A DNA stretch of 64,000 bases from Vreelandella venusta (GTDB taxonomy: Bacteria; Pseudomonadota; Gammaproteobacteria; Pseudomonadales; Halomonadaceae). Positions 1-8,320 of the stretch are shown here, one piece after another. The position numbers and the translations under genes are program-made. Each line of letters begins with the position of its first letter. Within the stretch, counting starts at the first letter, position 1. The notes beneath the pieces were generated by a model. The model saw only the letters and a program-made list of their open reading frames with translations. It was not told where the DNA came from and searched no databases. The stretch is taken from positions 62,001-126,000 of the forward strand of contig NZ_BJUL01000009.1 in the NCBI RefSeq assembly GCF_007989605.1. The letters are read 5' to 3'.

Positions 1-1168
1 CCTCTGGAAAATAGCGCTGCACCCAGTTGATCATGATGTCCCGTTGGCGCTGATATTGGCGGGTAACATAGCGAAGGTGACGCTCGTAGTGGCCTTTGGC
101 GACAAACTCCGCCACCGCCAACTGCGGCAATGTGGCCGAAGCTCCGGTAGAGACATACTTCATATGCAGCGCCTTATCTCGATAACAGCCTGGCGCCAGC
201 CACCCCACTCTTAGCCCTGGCCCCACCGTTTTCGAAAAGCCACTGCACAACAGCACCCGCCCATCGTCATCGAAAGACTTCACCGTCAACGGCCTTGGCT
301 GGGCATAGGCAAGATCACCGTAGATATCGTCTTCAATGATGGCCACATCGAAGCGTTGGGCAAGTTGAAACAGCGCCTGCTTGCGCGCCTCGCTCATGGT
401 ATAGCCCAGTGGATTGTTATAGGTCGGGGTGACCTGGATGGCGCGGATCGGCCACTGCTCCAGCGCCATTTCCAATGCTTCCAAGCTGATACCGGTTTGT
501 GGATCAGTGGGAATTTCCAACGCTTTTAGGCCATTGGCTTTTAGGATCTGCATGGTGCCGTAAAAGCTGGGCGAATCCACGGCCACTACGTCGCCAGGCT
601 GAGTCAAGGTGCGTAGCGCTATCGACAATGCTTCCTGACAACCAGTGGTGATCATGATGTCATCCGGGTGCAGCAAACAGCCCGATGCAATGGCCAGCCG
701 CGCCACCTGTTGACGCAGTTCGGCACTTCCACTCAGCTTGTCATAGTTAAAGCCGTTCAGGTCGTTCTTACGGTGTAGCCCCGCCAATATTTTCGACAGC
801 GGCTTAAGCGTTTCATACGCCAAGTTCGGCACACCGCGCCCAAGCAGCAGCCGGCTATCGTCACGCTGGGTAGCGACCAGCTCTAATACTTGATCCCATT
901 GGGAGACATCCAGCGGGCACTGCGCAGGACGAGAGACAGAAGGCAGCACCGTAGGCACCCTGCTTGGAAGTACAAAGTAGCCCGATTTCGGTCGTGACTC
1001 GATCAGCGATACATCCATCAACTGCCTGTAAGCTTCCTGAGCAGTCGAGATACTGACATCAAGCTCCTGACATACCGCTCGAATAGAAGGCAGGCGATCC
1101 CCCACGCGGTAAATACCGTGCTCAATTCGCTCCCGCAAAGTACAAGCAACCTCTTCGTAGCGTGTCAT
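1..1168 (-). CDS. MocR-family (GntR/aminotransferase) transcriptional regulator, 3' end cut by window edge
   Basis: About 389 residues are present; the C-terminus lies outside the window. Residues 1-65 form a GntR-type winged helix (MTRYEEVACTLRERI, then GDRLPSIRAVCQELDVS), followed by a class-I aminotransferase-like domain with the PLP lysine at residue 313 in CSGFSKTVGPGLRVGW. MocR proteins use PLP or an amino-acid adduct as effector and often act on a neighbouring gene. The start is the ATG at 1166-1168. The gene diverges from a DUF1127/PhzF pair, and the 225-bp space between holds a 12-bp repeat array. The true target is unknown. Confidence 0.9.
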   Translation of the reverse strand, partial: MTRYEEVACTLRERIEHGIYRVGDRLPSIRAVCQELDVSISTAQEAYRQLMDVSLIESRPKSGYFVLPSRVPTVLPSVSRPAQCPLDVSQWDQVLELVATQRDDSRLLLGRGVPNLAYETLKPLSKILAGLHRKNDLNGFNYDKLSGSAELRQQVARLAIASGCLLHPDDIMITTGCQEALSIALRTLTQPGDVVAVDSPSFYGTMQILKANGLKALEIPTDPQTGISLEALEMALEQWPIRAIQVTPTYNNPLGYTMSEARKQALFQLAQRFDVAIIEDDIYGDLAYAQPRPLTVKSFDDDGRVLLCSGFSKTVGPGLRVGWLAPGCYRDKALHMKYVSTGASATLPQLAVAEFVAKGHYERHLRYVTRQYQRQRDIMINWVQRYFPE

Positions 1169-1189
1169 AACTCCAGCCCTCTATCTTTG

Positions 1190-1249
1190 AGACGCTTTTA
1201 AAATCGCTCTTCAAAACGTTCTTGAAGACGCTCTTGAAGACGTTTTTAA
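1190..1249. repeat. five imperfect 12-bp tandem units in a divergent promoter region
   Basis: Consecutive units at 1190, 1202, 1214, 1226 and 1238 follow the pattern A(G/A)(A/T)CG(C/T)T(T/C)TT(G/A/C)A; for example AGACGCTCTTGA at 1226 and AAACGTTCTTGA at 1214. The array lies 22 bp upstream of the MocR start and 145 bp upstream of the DUF1127 start. Direct repeats are the usual operator form for MocR proteins, so it may be an operator array, or simply a slippage-born repeat. Confidence 0.6.
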
Positions 1250-1393
1250 AAACAATACAGATACCCTGCCCAGCAACCATACAGAGGTATAACATACACC
1301 ATCTGTATCCTAAAAATAAAAAATCCTATATCTGTATTGATCAAGCATGGCTGCGTAATCTGGTTGAGCATATCGCCATCAAGGAGAACTGCC

Positions 1394-1594
1394 ATGCTAC
1401 GCTTCAGCCTCACCCAAATTCGCTGTCAGTTACGCCACTATTATCAGCGCCGCTGTAGCCGTCGCCAGTTACTAGCCCTTGATGACCGATTACTGAAAGA
1501 TATCGGCATCACCCGCACTCAAGCGCAAAAAGAGGGTTGTAAACCGTTTTGGAAGCACTCGTCATGCAAAAGAGGCCCCTATGAAAACTGCTGA
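1394..1594 (+). CDS. DUF1127 domain small protein
   Basis: A 66-residue basic protein. The DUF1127 signature covers roughly residues 20-45: RRQLLALDDRLLKDIGITR, then an A..EG stretch. The start is the ATG at 1394, chosen because AAGGAG sits at 1381-1386; longer in-frame upstream starts lack a ribosome site. DUF1127 proteins are small RNA-associated or regulatory proteins in alphaproteobacteria and are of unclear role elsewhere. The 3' end overlaps the start of the PhzF gene by 14 nt, which suggests translational coupling. A second DUF1127 protein occurs at 52249. Confidence 0.8.
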   Translation: MLRFSLTQIRCQLRHYYQRRCSRRQLLALDDRLLKDIGITRTQAQKEGCKPFWKHSSCKRGPYENC

Positions 1595-2453
1595 GTATTA
1601 CCTGTTGGATGTGTTTACCGATAAGCCTTTTTCGGGCAATCAGTTGGCAGTTTTTTTAAATGCCGATGAGCTTGAAACCAGCACCATGCAGGCAATTGCC
1701 AATGAGCTTAACTTAGCTGAAACGGTATTTTTAGGCGCGGCGACAACGGCTAATCACTATCCTATGCGGATTTTTACACCGACGTCTGAGCTGCAGTTTG
1801 CTGGCCACCCCACCGTCGGTACCGCGCATCTACTGGCAGAGTTAAACCTCGCCAACCGCGAGCAAGGCATTGTGCTACAGCCACCTGTCGGCGCATTAGC
1901 GGTTAATTATGAACAAGAGGGAGCAACCTTTAAGACCGCCCTATCCGTTATGGTCACGGGCAGCACTCTTGATCGCCTTACGGCCGTTGAGCTACTGGGG
2001 CTAGACATCCACCAAGTCATTGGCGACCCCGTCATTGCTTCTTTCGGGCTGCCCTTTCATCTTATTGAGCTAGCGGACCTGGCAGCCTTGGAGCAGATTC
2101 AAATCGCCGGTTCAGTATGGGCGGATGCTGTTACACCCAGCAGCGCTGGGCAGATATACCTGTACGTGGTGGAACAACGCGATAACGAAGAGACGATTGT
2201 ACGGAGCCGTATGTTCTGCATGCACGCTAGTCTCTGCGAAGATCCCGCCACTGGCAGCGCTGCAGCAGCGTTAACCAGCTATTTAGCGTCACTCACCCCC
2301 GCTCCTCTGCACTGTAAGATTCACCAAGGTGTTGAAATGGGACGACCCAGTGTCATCCACACCACCGCCAATGGCACTATAGAGCCAGGGTTTGTCACTG
2401 TCGCAGGACACGCAATCATCGCTGGCGAAGGTAAGCTTTACTTGGACGATTGA
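1581..2453 (+). CDS. PhzF family isomerase/epimerase-like protein
   Basis: 290 residues, normal for the PhzF family, which has a diaminopimelate-epimerase fold in two halves. The catalytic glutamate typical of PhzF is E47 in NELNLAETVFLG. The second-half signature CEDPATGSAAAALTSYL lies near residues 219-235. Most members outside phenazine clusters have no known substrate, and no other phenazine gene is present here, so this is not evidence for phenazine synthesis. AGAGG lies five bases before the ATG. It is probably co-transcribed with the overlapping DUF1127 gene. Confidence 0.88.
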   Translation: MKTAEYYLLDVFTDKPFSGNQLAVFLNADELETSTMQAIANELNLAETVFLGAATTANHYPMRIFTPTSELQFAGHPTVGTAHLLAELNLANREQGIVLQPPVGALAVNYEQEGATFKTALSVMVTGSTLDRLTAVELLGLDIHQVIGDPVIASFGLPFHLIELADLAALEQIQIAGSVWADAVTPSSAGQIYLYVVEQRDNEETIVRSRMFCMHASLCEDPATGSAAAALTSYLASLTPAPLHCKIHQGVEMGRPSVIHTTANGTIEPGFVTVAGHAIIAGEGKLYLDD

Positions 2454-2514
2454 AGCGACTAACAAAACAATAAAAGTATCGATTTCGCGACATATCAAGC
2501 CCATCGCTATCAGT

Positions 2515-2549
2515 GCGGGCAAGCCACCGTGGCTCGCCCGCCTTTGTTT
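2515..2549. terminator. hairpin terminator between convergent genes
   Basis: A 12-bp stem with one mismatch (GCGGGCAAGCCA / TGGCTCGCCCGC) around CCG, followed on the plus strand by CTTTGTTT. It lies between the end of the PhzF gene and the end of the minus-strand membrane protein gene. Confidence 0.7.
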
Positions 2550-3504
2550 ATGAGGGGCTTAGCTGATTCCCCGTAGTTTTGGGCCAGCGGGCAATTACCG
2601 CGGTGACAATAACGGCAAACAACAGCCGTGCCCATAAAATGCCCGTTATATCGGCTCCAAGCATCAAGATCAGCAGCGTATCTTCTATAACACTATGGCA
2701 GAGGCCGAGAAAACACAGCGCCAGCGTGCTGTCGCGCTTGCTTAGCACTCCATTTTGCACGTCACGAATCAGCAGCCCTGCACCATAGCTTAACCCCAGC
2801 GTGAAGCCTATGACCGTCACATTCGCTGCCGAACGACCAATGCCTAATAGCTTGAGCAACGGTAGCAAGCCAAGATGAATCCAACGCTCTAGACCCAGCT
2901 TTTTTAACAGTTTTAAGAGCACAATCAGCGCTAAAATAATCACAAAAATAAGCGCTAACGTTTCCAGCTGCGCCCACGCCCAACTGCTGAGCGTTGGTGC
3001 TGATGAAAAACTTGGCTGCCATACCAATTCAACGGGTGCTTGCAACAAACCAAAATACGAGTAGAAGCAGTGTAACAACCAAGCAAGCAGTAACGCCCCG
3101 CCGACACGCAGAACCAACGTGCCCCACCAAGGTACGCCAGCACGCTTGGCAACCGCTCCCTCAACGGGAAGTGAATGCCCTACCAGCATCAATGCCCCTA
3201 GTACCGTTACCTGTTCAACACTCAAAGGCGTTTCACCAACGACTTGGAAGAACACCGCAATGGCGGTGTACAAATTGGTGAAGAGCGCCGCCGCCCACAC
3301 AACGCCCATTTGTTCGGGCAAACCGAGCGTGCTCATTAAAGGAGCTAGTACCATCCCCAGCCACTCGATCATACCAAGTAGCTCTAACCCTTTGACGATA
3401 AGCAACGCAGGTATCAGGATTTTGAGTAGTGTCACATACACGCGCAGCGCGTCTTGCAGTACACGACCTACCACCGCCAATAAATAGTGAATTGTGATCC
3501 GCAT
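2548..3504 (-). CDS. nucleoside-recognition (Gate) domain membrane protein
   Basis: 318 residues with about eight hydrophobic segments arranged as two repeats. Both halves resemble the nucleoside-recognition/Gate domain found in spore-maturation proteins SpmA/SpmB and in nucleoside carriers: GMIEWLGMVLAPLMSTLGLP near residue 45 and a second copy beginning GLERWIHLGLLPLLKLLGI. Substrate unknown. The start is the ATG at 3504, which follows GAGGG at a good distance; the TTG one codon upstream is less likely. It diverges from the Lrp/AsnC gene, which may regulate it. Confidence 0.8.
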   Translation of the reverse strand: MRITIHYLLAVVGRVLQDALRVYVTLLKILIPALLIVKGLELLGMIEWLGMVLAPLMSTLGLPEQMGVVWAAALFTNLYTAIAVFFQVVGETPLSVEQVTVLGALMLVGHSLPVEGAVAKRAGVPWWGTLVLRVGGALLLAWLLHCFYSYFGLLQAPVELVWQPSFSSAPTLSSWAWAQLETLALIFVIILALIVLLKLLKKLGLERWIHLGLLPLLKLLGIGRSAANVTVIGFTLGLSYGAGLLIRDVQNGVLSKRDSTLALCFLGLCHSVIEDTLLILMLGADITGILWARLLFAVIVTAVIARWPKTTGNQLSPS

Positions 3505-3629
3505 CAAACCCTCATTGCCATCGTTTTAACAAACGTTATGATAATGGGGATGACGCAGAATCTTCTTTTCAATACGGCGGTCACAATCACTATTCGTTTT
3601 TTATAAACTCAAAAAGAGAATTTTATTGC

Positions 3630-4088
3630 ATGGACGCTATTGATCGAAGGATTCTTGACCAGCTTCAACGTGATTCAAGCCAAACCAATCAAGCCTTAGC
3701 GGATGAAATAGGGCTTTCGCCCTCGGCCTGTTTAAAGCGGGTTAATCGATTACGCGATGCTGGCGTCATTGAGCGTGAAGTGGCGCTGCTCAACCCTGAT
3801 ACCTTAGGCCAGCGCCTACACATGGTGGTGGAAGTCACCATGGAGCGGGATAACAAATTACTCTACCAGCAGTTCTTAACATCAGCGGTCAACGCCCCTG
3901 AAGTGAAGCAGTGCTATCAAGTAACGGGTGAGTGTGATTTTGTGTTGATCGTGGCCGTCGCGGATTTAGATGAGTACGACCGCTTTTGCGACAGCGTGCT
4001 CTATGCCCACGACAACCTGCGCAAGTTCCGCACGTTACTGTCGCGAAAACGGCATAAATTTGATACGTCTGTGCAACTCAGTCGTTGA
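3630..4088 (+). CDS. Lrp/AsnC family transcriptional regulator
   Basis: 152 residues, the usual family length. The N-terminal helix-turn-helix opens with MDAIDRRILDQLQRDSSQTN and contains LADEIGLSPSACLKRVNRL. The C-terminal RAM effector domain covers about residues 65-148, with the typical VTGECDFVLIVAVADLDEYDRF segment. Such proteins sense amino acids as dimers or octamers. It diverges from the Gate-domain membrane protein, an arrangement often seen between an Lrp-type regulator and the transporter it controls. It converges on the TetR gene with a 7-nt gap. Confidence 0.92.
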   Translation: MDAIDRRILDQLQRDSSQTNQALADEIGLSPSACLKRVNRLRDAGVIEREVALLNPDTLGQRLHMVVEVTMERDNKLLYQQFLTSAVNAPEVKQCYQVTGECDFVLIVAVADLDEYDRFCDSVLYAHDNLRKFRTLLSRKRHKFDTSVQLSR

Positions 4089-4095
4089 GCACAGC

Positions 4096-4716
4096 TCACG
4101 CCGTCAACCCAATTCCCCGCAAAATCACCGAGGTTACCGACTGCACGGCTTTTTCAAACTGCAGGTCGTCTAAGGGTTTATCGTCGTTAAGTAGGTAGAT
4201 TTGGTAGTCGAAATCAGCGTAGTGCTGGGTGGAGGCCCAAATCATATAAAGGAGGTAGGACGGTTCAACGGGATTAATTTGGCCCGACTCAACCCACTCG
4301 CGAATTTTCGACTCTTTCAATTTAGCCCATTCGTATAAGTTATCGCGCAGGCGCTCTTTCAGGATGGGTGCGCCCTGCATTACTTCCGCCGCCCATACTT
4401 TCGAGCCGTGAGCGCGGTAACGAGAATGATTCATTTTGGCGCGAATATAGCTAGAAAGCACGACTCGCGGGTCGTCGTAGAGTTCAAAGCACAGCGCGTC
4501 CTGTTTCCAGATTTCCAGCAGCGCTAGCAGCACTTCCTGGTAGAGCGCCTTTTTAGTGGAAAAATAGTAGTGCACGTTGGATTTGGGCAGATCGGCCAAC
4601 TGGGCAATTTCCCCCATCGACGCTCCGGCATAGCCTTTTTCAGCAAACAATTGCTCCGCCGCCTGAAGAATCTTTTTTACGTTGGTTTGCCGAATTTCGT
4701 CCTGTGTTCTCGCCAC
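4096..4716 (-). CDS. TetR family regulator, RutR-like
   Basis: 206 residues. The N-terminal helix-turn-helix includes AEQLFAEKGYAGASMGEIAQLADLPKSNVHYYF. The rest resembles the RutR C-terminal domain, with KSKIREWVESGQINPVEPSYLLYMIWASTQHYADF-like segments. RutR senses uracil/thymine in E. coli. The start is a GTG at 4716 preceded by AAGGGA; no ATG fits the conserved N-terminus. It lies beside and in line with malonate-semialdehyde dehydrogenase and beta-alanine transaminase genes, so control of beta-alanine or pyrimidine breakdown is a reasonable inference. Confidence 0.88.
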   Translation of the reverse strand: MARTQDEIRQTNVKKILQAAEQLFAEKGYAGASMGEIAQLADLPKSNVHYYFSTKKALYQEVLLALLEIWKQDALCFELYDDPRVVLSSYIRAKMNHSRYRAHGSKVWAAEVMQGAPILKERLRDNLYEWAKLKESKIREWVESGQINPVEPSYLLYMIWASTQHYADFDYQIYLLNDDKPLDDLQFEKAVQSVTSVILRGIGLTA

Positions 4717-4810
4717 GCTGCTCGTCCCTTTACGACTAAGATACGCACACCAAAAAGTGCACCACCGCTTAGCAGTGGTGCAGAGAAGATGGCGCAGTTA
4801 GCGTACGGCG

Positions 4811-6307
4811 TCAACGTTGGTTAGTGGGAAACGAAAACTCGGCACGTGTGGCTTCGCTCACCGAAGGCCAGCGTTGGGAAACCGCTTTTCGACGGGTGTA
4901 GAAGCGTACAGAGTCAGGGCCGTAGGCATGAAGGTCACCAAACAAAGAGCGCTTCCAGCCGCCAAAGCTGTGGTAGGCCACCGGCACGGGAAGCGGTACG
5001 TTAACACCCACCATGCCCACTTCGATGCCATCGGTAAAGCGTCGAGCAGCCTCGCCATCGCGAGTAAACAGGCAGGTACCATTGCCGTATTCATGGTCGT
5101 TAATCAGTTGCATGGCATCATCCAAGCTGCCGACCCGCACCACGCACAGCACTGGCCCGAAAATCTCTTCCTGGTAAATGCGCATATCGGTGGTGACGTT
5201 ATCGAACAGGCAGCCACCAACGAAATAGCCGTCTTCATGACCCGCAATTTTCAGCTCACGGCCATCGGCCACTAGCGACGCGCCGGCCTTTATGCCGTCT
5301 TCGATATAGCCCAATACCTTGTCACGATGCTCTGCCGTCACCAGCGGACCCATATCCAAGCCTTTATCGGTACCAGGGCCAACCTTGAGCTCAGCAATTT
5401 TAGGCAGCAGCGTTTCAACTAGTCGATCTGCCGTCTCGTCACCCACGCATACCGCCACCGAGATTGCCATGCAGCGTTCGCCGCAACTTCCAAAAGCCGC
5501 CCCCATCAGGGTATTGGCAGCGTTTTCCAAATCGGCGTCGGGAAGCACCACGGCATGATTCTTCGCCCCACCCAGAGCCTGAACGCGTTTGCCTGCGGCC
5601 GAGCCACGGGAATAGATAGCTTCCGCTACCGGCGTTGAGCCAACAAACGAGATGGCTTTTACGGCCTTAGCATCGAGCAGGGTTTCCACCGCTTCGCGAC
5701 CACCGTGCACCACATTCATCACGCCTTTTGGCAACCCCGCTTCTTGCAACAGCTCGGCTACCGCCATTGCTGCCGAAGGGTCTTTTTCCGAAGGCTTGAG
5801 TATAAAACTGTTGCCGCAAGCAATCGCCATCGGATACATCCACAGCGGCACCATGGCAGGGAAGTTAAACGGCGTAATGCCAGCCACTACGCCCAATGGC
5901 TGGAAATTGGACCACGCATCAATGCCCGGCCCAACATTATGGGAATACTCACCTTTTAATAGCTCAGGCACACCGCAGGCATACTCGACATTTTCGATGC
6001 CGCGCTTCAGTTCGCCCATCGCATCTTCAGGAGTTTTACCGTGCTCTTCACTGACCAGTTGCACCAAGCGGTCAGCGTGCTCCTCTAGCAGTTGCTTGAA
6101 GCGGTACATCACTTGGGCGCGCTTAGCTGGTGGTGTATCTCGCCAAGCAGGAAACGCAGCTTGGGCAGCGGCAATCGCCCGCTCTACGTCGGCGGCGCTG
6201 GCGTCCGCCACTTGGCGGATCACTTGACCCGTTGAGGGGTTAGTGACGTCCAGCGTGCGCTGGCTGTCGATTAATTCACCGTTAATTAGATGGGAAACAA
6301 CGCTCAT
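4811..6307 (-). CDS. mmsA: CoA-acylating (methyl)malonate-semialdehyde dehydrogenase
   Basis: 498 residues, the family norm. It oxidises malonate semialdehyde or methylmalonate semialdehyde to acetyl-CoA or propionyl-CoA using NAD+ and CoA. The active-site cysteine is C279 in the GERCMA motif typical of MmsA/IolA rather than of ordinary aldehyde dehydrogenases. The cofactor-binding segment GITPFNFPAMVPLWM lies near residues 143-157. The gene is 43 nt downstream of the beta-alanine:pyruvate transaminase gene. That pairing favours malonate semialdehyde from beta-alanine as the physiological substrate, though valine or inositol catabolism cannot be excluded. Confidence 0.93.
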   Translation of the reverse strand: MSVVSHLINGELIDSQRTLDVTNPSTGQVIRQVADASAADVERAIAAAQAAFPAWRDTPPAKRAQVMYRFKQLLEEHADRLVQLVSEEHGKTPEDAMGELKRGIENVEYACGVPELLKGEYSHNVGPGIDAWSNFQPLGVVAGITPFNFPAMVPLWMYPMAIACGNSFILKPSEKDPSAAMAVAELLQEAGLPKGVMNVVHGGREAVETLLDAKAVKAISFVGSTPVAEAIYSRGSAAGKRVQALGGAKNHAVVLPDADLENAANTLMGAAFGSCGERCMAISVAVCVGDETADRLVETLLPKIAELKVGPGTDKGLDMGPLVTAEHRDKVLGYIEDGIKAGASLVADGRELKIAGHEDGYFVGGCLFDNVTTDMRIYQEEIFGPVLCVVRVGSLDDAMQLINDHEYGNGTCLFTRDGEAARRFTDGIEVGMVGVNVPLPVPVAYHSFGGWKRSLFGDLHAYGPDSVRFYTRRKAVSQRWPSVSEATRAEFSFPTNQR

Positions 6308-6350
6308 TTTTTAACTCTCTTGTTAACGCTCTAAAGTTTAGATCAGTCGG

Positions 6351-7718
6351 TTATGCTAACGAATCCAGGGTGGTGGCAACGGCATCAAACAGCCGCTCTA
6401 GCTCAGCCTCAGTGGAGCCAAACGGAGGGCCGAACTGCAGCGTGTCGCCGCCGTAACGCACGTAGAACCCAGCTTCCCATAAGGCTAAATGAGCATCTCT
6501 AGGGCGAATGGTAGGGTCGCCATCTCTGGGGGCTAATTGAAGTGCGCCCGCCAAGCCATAGTTGCGAATATCAACAATGTGATTGCGGCCTTTTAGAGCG
6601 TGCAGCTTTTGTTCAAAAGCGGGCGCGATAGCCCTTACCTGAGCAGGGAAGTTGTCACGCTCCATCATTTCCAATGCCGCTAAACCAGCTGCACACGCAA
6701 CGGGGTGGGCGCTGTAGGTATAACCGTGGGAAAACTCAATGGCGTGCTGGGCACCGCCAGCGTGCATAAAAGTGTCGAAAATTTCGCTGGAAGCAATCAC
6801 CGCACCCATAGGAACAGCACCGTTGGTGATCTGCTTGGCAACGTTCATGATATCCGGCGTAACGCCAAATGCTTCTGCCCCGGTGGTTGCGCCGCTGCGA
6901 CCAAAAGCAGTGATCACTTCATCGAATATCAGCAGAATATCGTGGGCGGTACAGATCTCGCGCAGCCGATCCAGATAGCCTTTAGGTGGCACAATCACCC
7001 CAGCAGAGCCAGACATCGGCTCAACGATCACCGCCGCAATGGTGGATGCATCGTGCAGGGCGATCTGATCAAGCAGCGCATCAGCAAGCTCGGCGCCAGT
7101 TTCAGCTTGGCCCCGAGTGAAGGCGTGACCTGCCTGCAGCGTGTGCGGCAGATGCGTTACGTCCATCAATTGGCCGTAGTGCTTACGATTACCACCGATG
7201 CCACCCAGGCTGGTGCCACCAATATTCACCCCGTGATAACCCTTGGCACGGCCAATCATGCGCGTCTTCTCGGGCTTACCTTTTAGCCGCCAGTAGGCCT
7301 TGGCCATTTTGACAGAGGTATCAGCGGCTTCTGAACCAGAGTTAGTGAAAAACACATGATCCAGCCCAGCAGGTGTAAGGCTGGCCACTTTTTCCGCCAG
7401 CTTAAACGCCAGCGGATGGCCAATTTGAAAACCTGGCGCAAAGTCGAGAGAGCCGAGCTGCGCCGCCACCGCTTTCTGGATCTCTTCACAATTGTGACCT
7501 GCACCGCAGGTCCATAAGCCAGAGAGTGAATCAAACAGCTTACGGCCCTGGTCATCGATGTAGTAGCGCCCTTCCGCGCCAGTAATCATGCGCGGGTTGG
7601 CGCGGAAATCACGGTTAGCGCTAAACGGCATCCAATAGTGCTGATTAAGCGCACTGGGAGAAGCGTTTTGTTCGTCAATAAACGCTTGAGGGGTCGTGTT
7701 GTTTTGTAGGTCAAACAT
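6351..7718 (-). CDS. class-III aminotransferase, beta-alanine (omega-amino acid):pyruvate type
   Basis: 455 residues. It probably converts beta-alanine plus pyruvate to malonate semialdehyde plus alanine. The PLP lysine is K295 in MNVAKQITNGAVPMG, and the Asp of IFDEVITAFGR (about 265) contacts the pyridine nitrogen. The N-terminus HYWMPFSANRDFR is characteristic of omega-amino acid:pyruvate transaminases. I chose the ATG at 7718, which has GGAG nine bases upstream; in-frame ATGs at 7733 and 7757 would add 5 or 13 residues. It forms an operon with mmsA. Confidence 0.9.
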   Translation of the reverse strand: MFDLQNNTTPQAFIDEQNASPSALNQHYWMPFSANRDFRANPRMITGAEGRYYIDDQGRKLFDSLSGLWTCGAGHNCEEIQKAVAAQLGSLDFAPGFQIGHPLAFKLAEKVASLTPAGLDHVFFTNSGSEAADTSVKMAKAYWRLKGKPEKTRMIGRAKGYHGVNIGGTSLGGIGGNRKHYGQLMDVTHLPHTLQAGHAFTRGQAETGAELADALLDQIALHDASTIAAVIVEPMSGSAGVIVPPKGYLDRLREICTAHDILLIFDEVITAFGRSGATTGAEAFGVTPDIMNVAKQITNGAVPMGAVIASSEIFDTFMHAGGAQHAIEFSHGYTYSAHPVACAAGLAALEMMERDNFPAQVRAIAPAFEQKLHALKGRNHIVDIRNYGLAGALQLAPRDGDPTIRPRDAHLALWEAGFYVRYGGDTLQFGPPFGSTEAELERLFDAVATTLDSLA

Positions 7719-8064
7719 GGTGTCCAGCTCCATCGCTATGAGACATGGCCTCAGCATGCGCTACTGAACATGTTTATAAAATTACGCTTTTCTTGTGTTC
7801 ACGTTAGAAAATTTATACGTAATAAGCAGGCTTTCGCTATCCATTCTGGCTTGACGATATTTTGAAAAACACCTATTTGTTATATCTATACGAATAAATA
7901 CAACAAACAAGTGGTTCACGCCCCACTAACGCTTAGCAACCGCGCTGCGCTTAATAACGCTGCTGCTCTGCTGCTGGATAGCTTTTGCTGAATAGCTTTT
8001 GCTGGATTGCTTTGCGCTAAAAACCAAGCTCACACACTAACCATAAACAAAGGGCAAACGTGTT
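7719..8064. other. divergent intergenic region with 14-bp tandem repeat
   Basis: No gene seen. It must hold the promoters of the transaminase-mmsA operon (leftward) and of the DUF3311-symporter operon (rightward). The stretch 7790-7910 is AT-rich. Near 7976 a 14-bp unit (GGATAGCTTTTGCT) is repeated at 7990 and, degraded, at 8004, ending 47 bp before the DUF3311 start. I saw no RutR-like palindrome (TTGACCA..TGGTCAA). Confidence 0.6.
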
Positions 8065-8307
8065 ATGAAATATCTACCTCCTCTTAAACTAGCGCTTTAT
8101 AGCGGCATGCTGCTTGGGTTCTTCATGCTAGAAAGTCCCATCATCATGCTAGCCAATCGCATAGAACCCATGCTGATGGGACTCCCCTTTTTATTGGCCT
8201 GGAATCTCTTTTGGTGGTTTGCATTAACGGCGCTGTTTTTAGTGGCGTATTTGACAAATTGGGGCAGCCCATCATCAACGGCTAACCACACTATTAAGCA
8301 ACCATAA
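8065..8307 (+). CDS. DUF3311 small membrane protein
   Basis: 80 residues with two predicted membrane helices: about residues 8-30 and 41-65, the latter containing GLPFLLAWNLFWWFALTALF. DUF3311 proteins are typically encoded just before an SSS-family symporter, as here (13-nt gap), and are thought to be an accessory subunit of it. The ATG at 8065 follows AAAGGGCAAACG. Its biochemical role is not known. Confidence 0.82.
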   Translation: MKYLPPLKLALYSGMLLGFFMLESPIIMLANRIEPMLMGLPFLLAWNLFWWFALTALFLVAYLTNWGSPSSTANHTIKQP

Positions 8308-8320
8308 AAGGGGATAACGC

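Noticed and set aside
1222-1458. Open frame of 78 codons across the MocR/DUF1127 spacer
   Set aside because: It runs through the 12-bp repeats, lacks a ribosome site and overlaps the better supported DUF1127 gene.
1581-2453. Phenazine biosynthesis from the PhzF-family gene
   Set aside because: No other phz gene is nearby and most PhzF-family proteins are unrelated to phenazines.
5652-6227. Plus-strand open frame of 191 codons opposite mmsA
   Set aside because: Ser/Ala-rich antisense shadow of a well supported gene.
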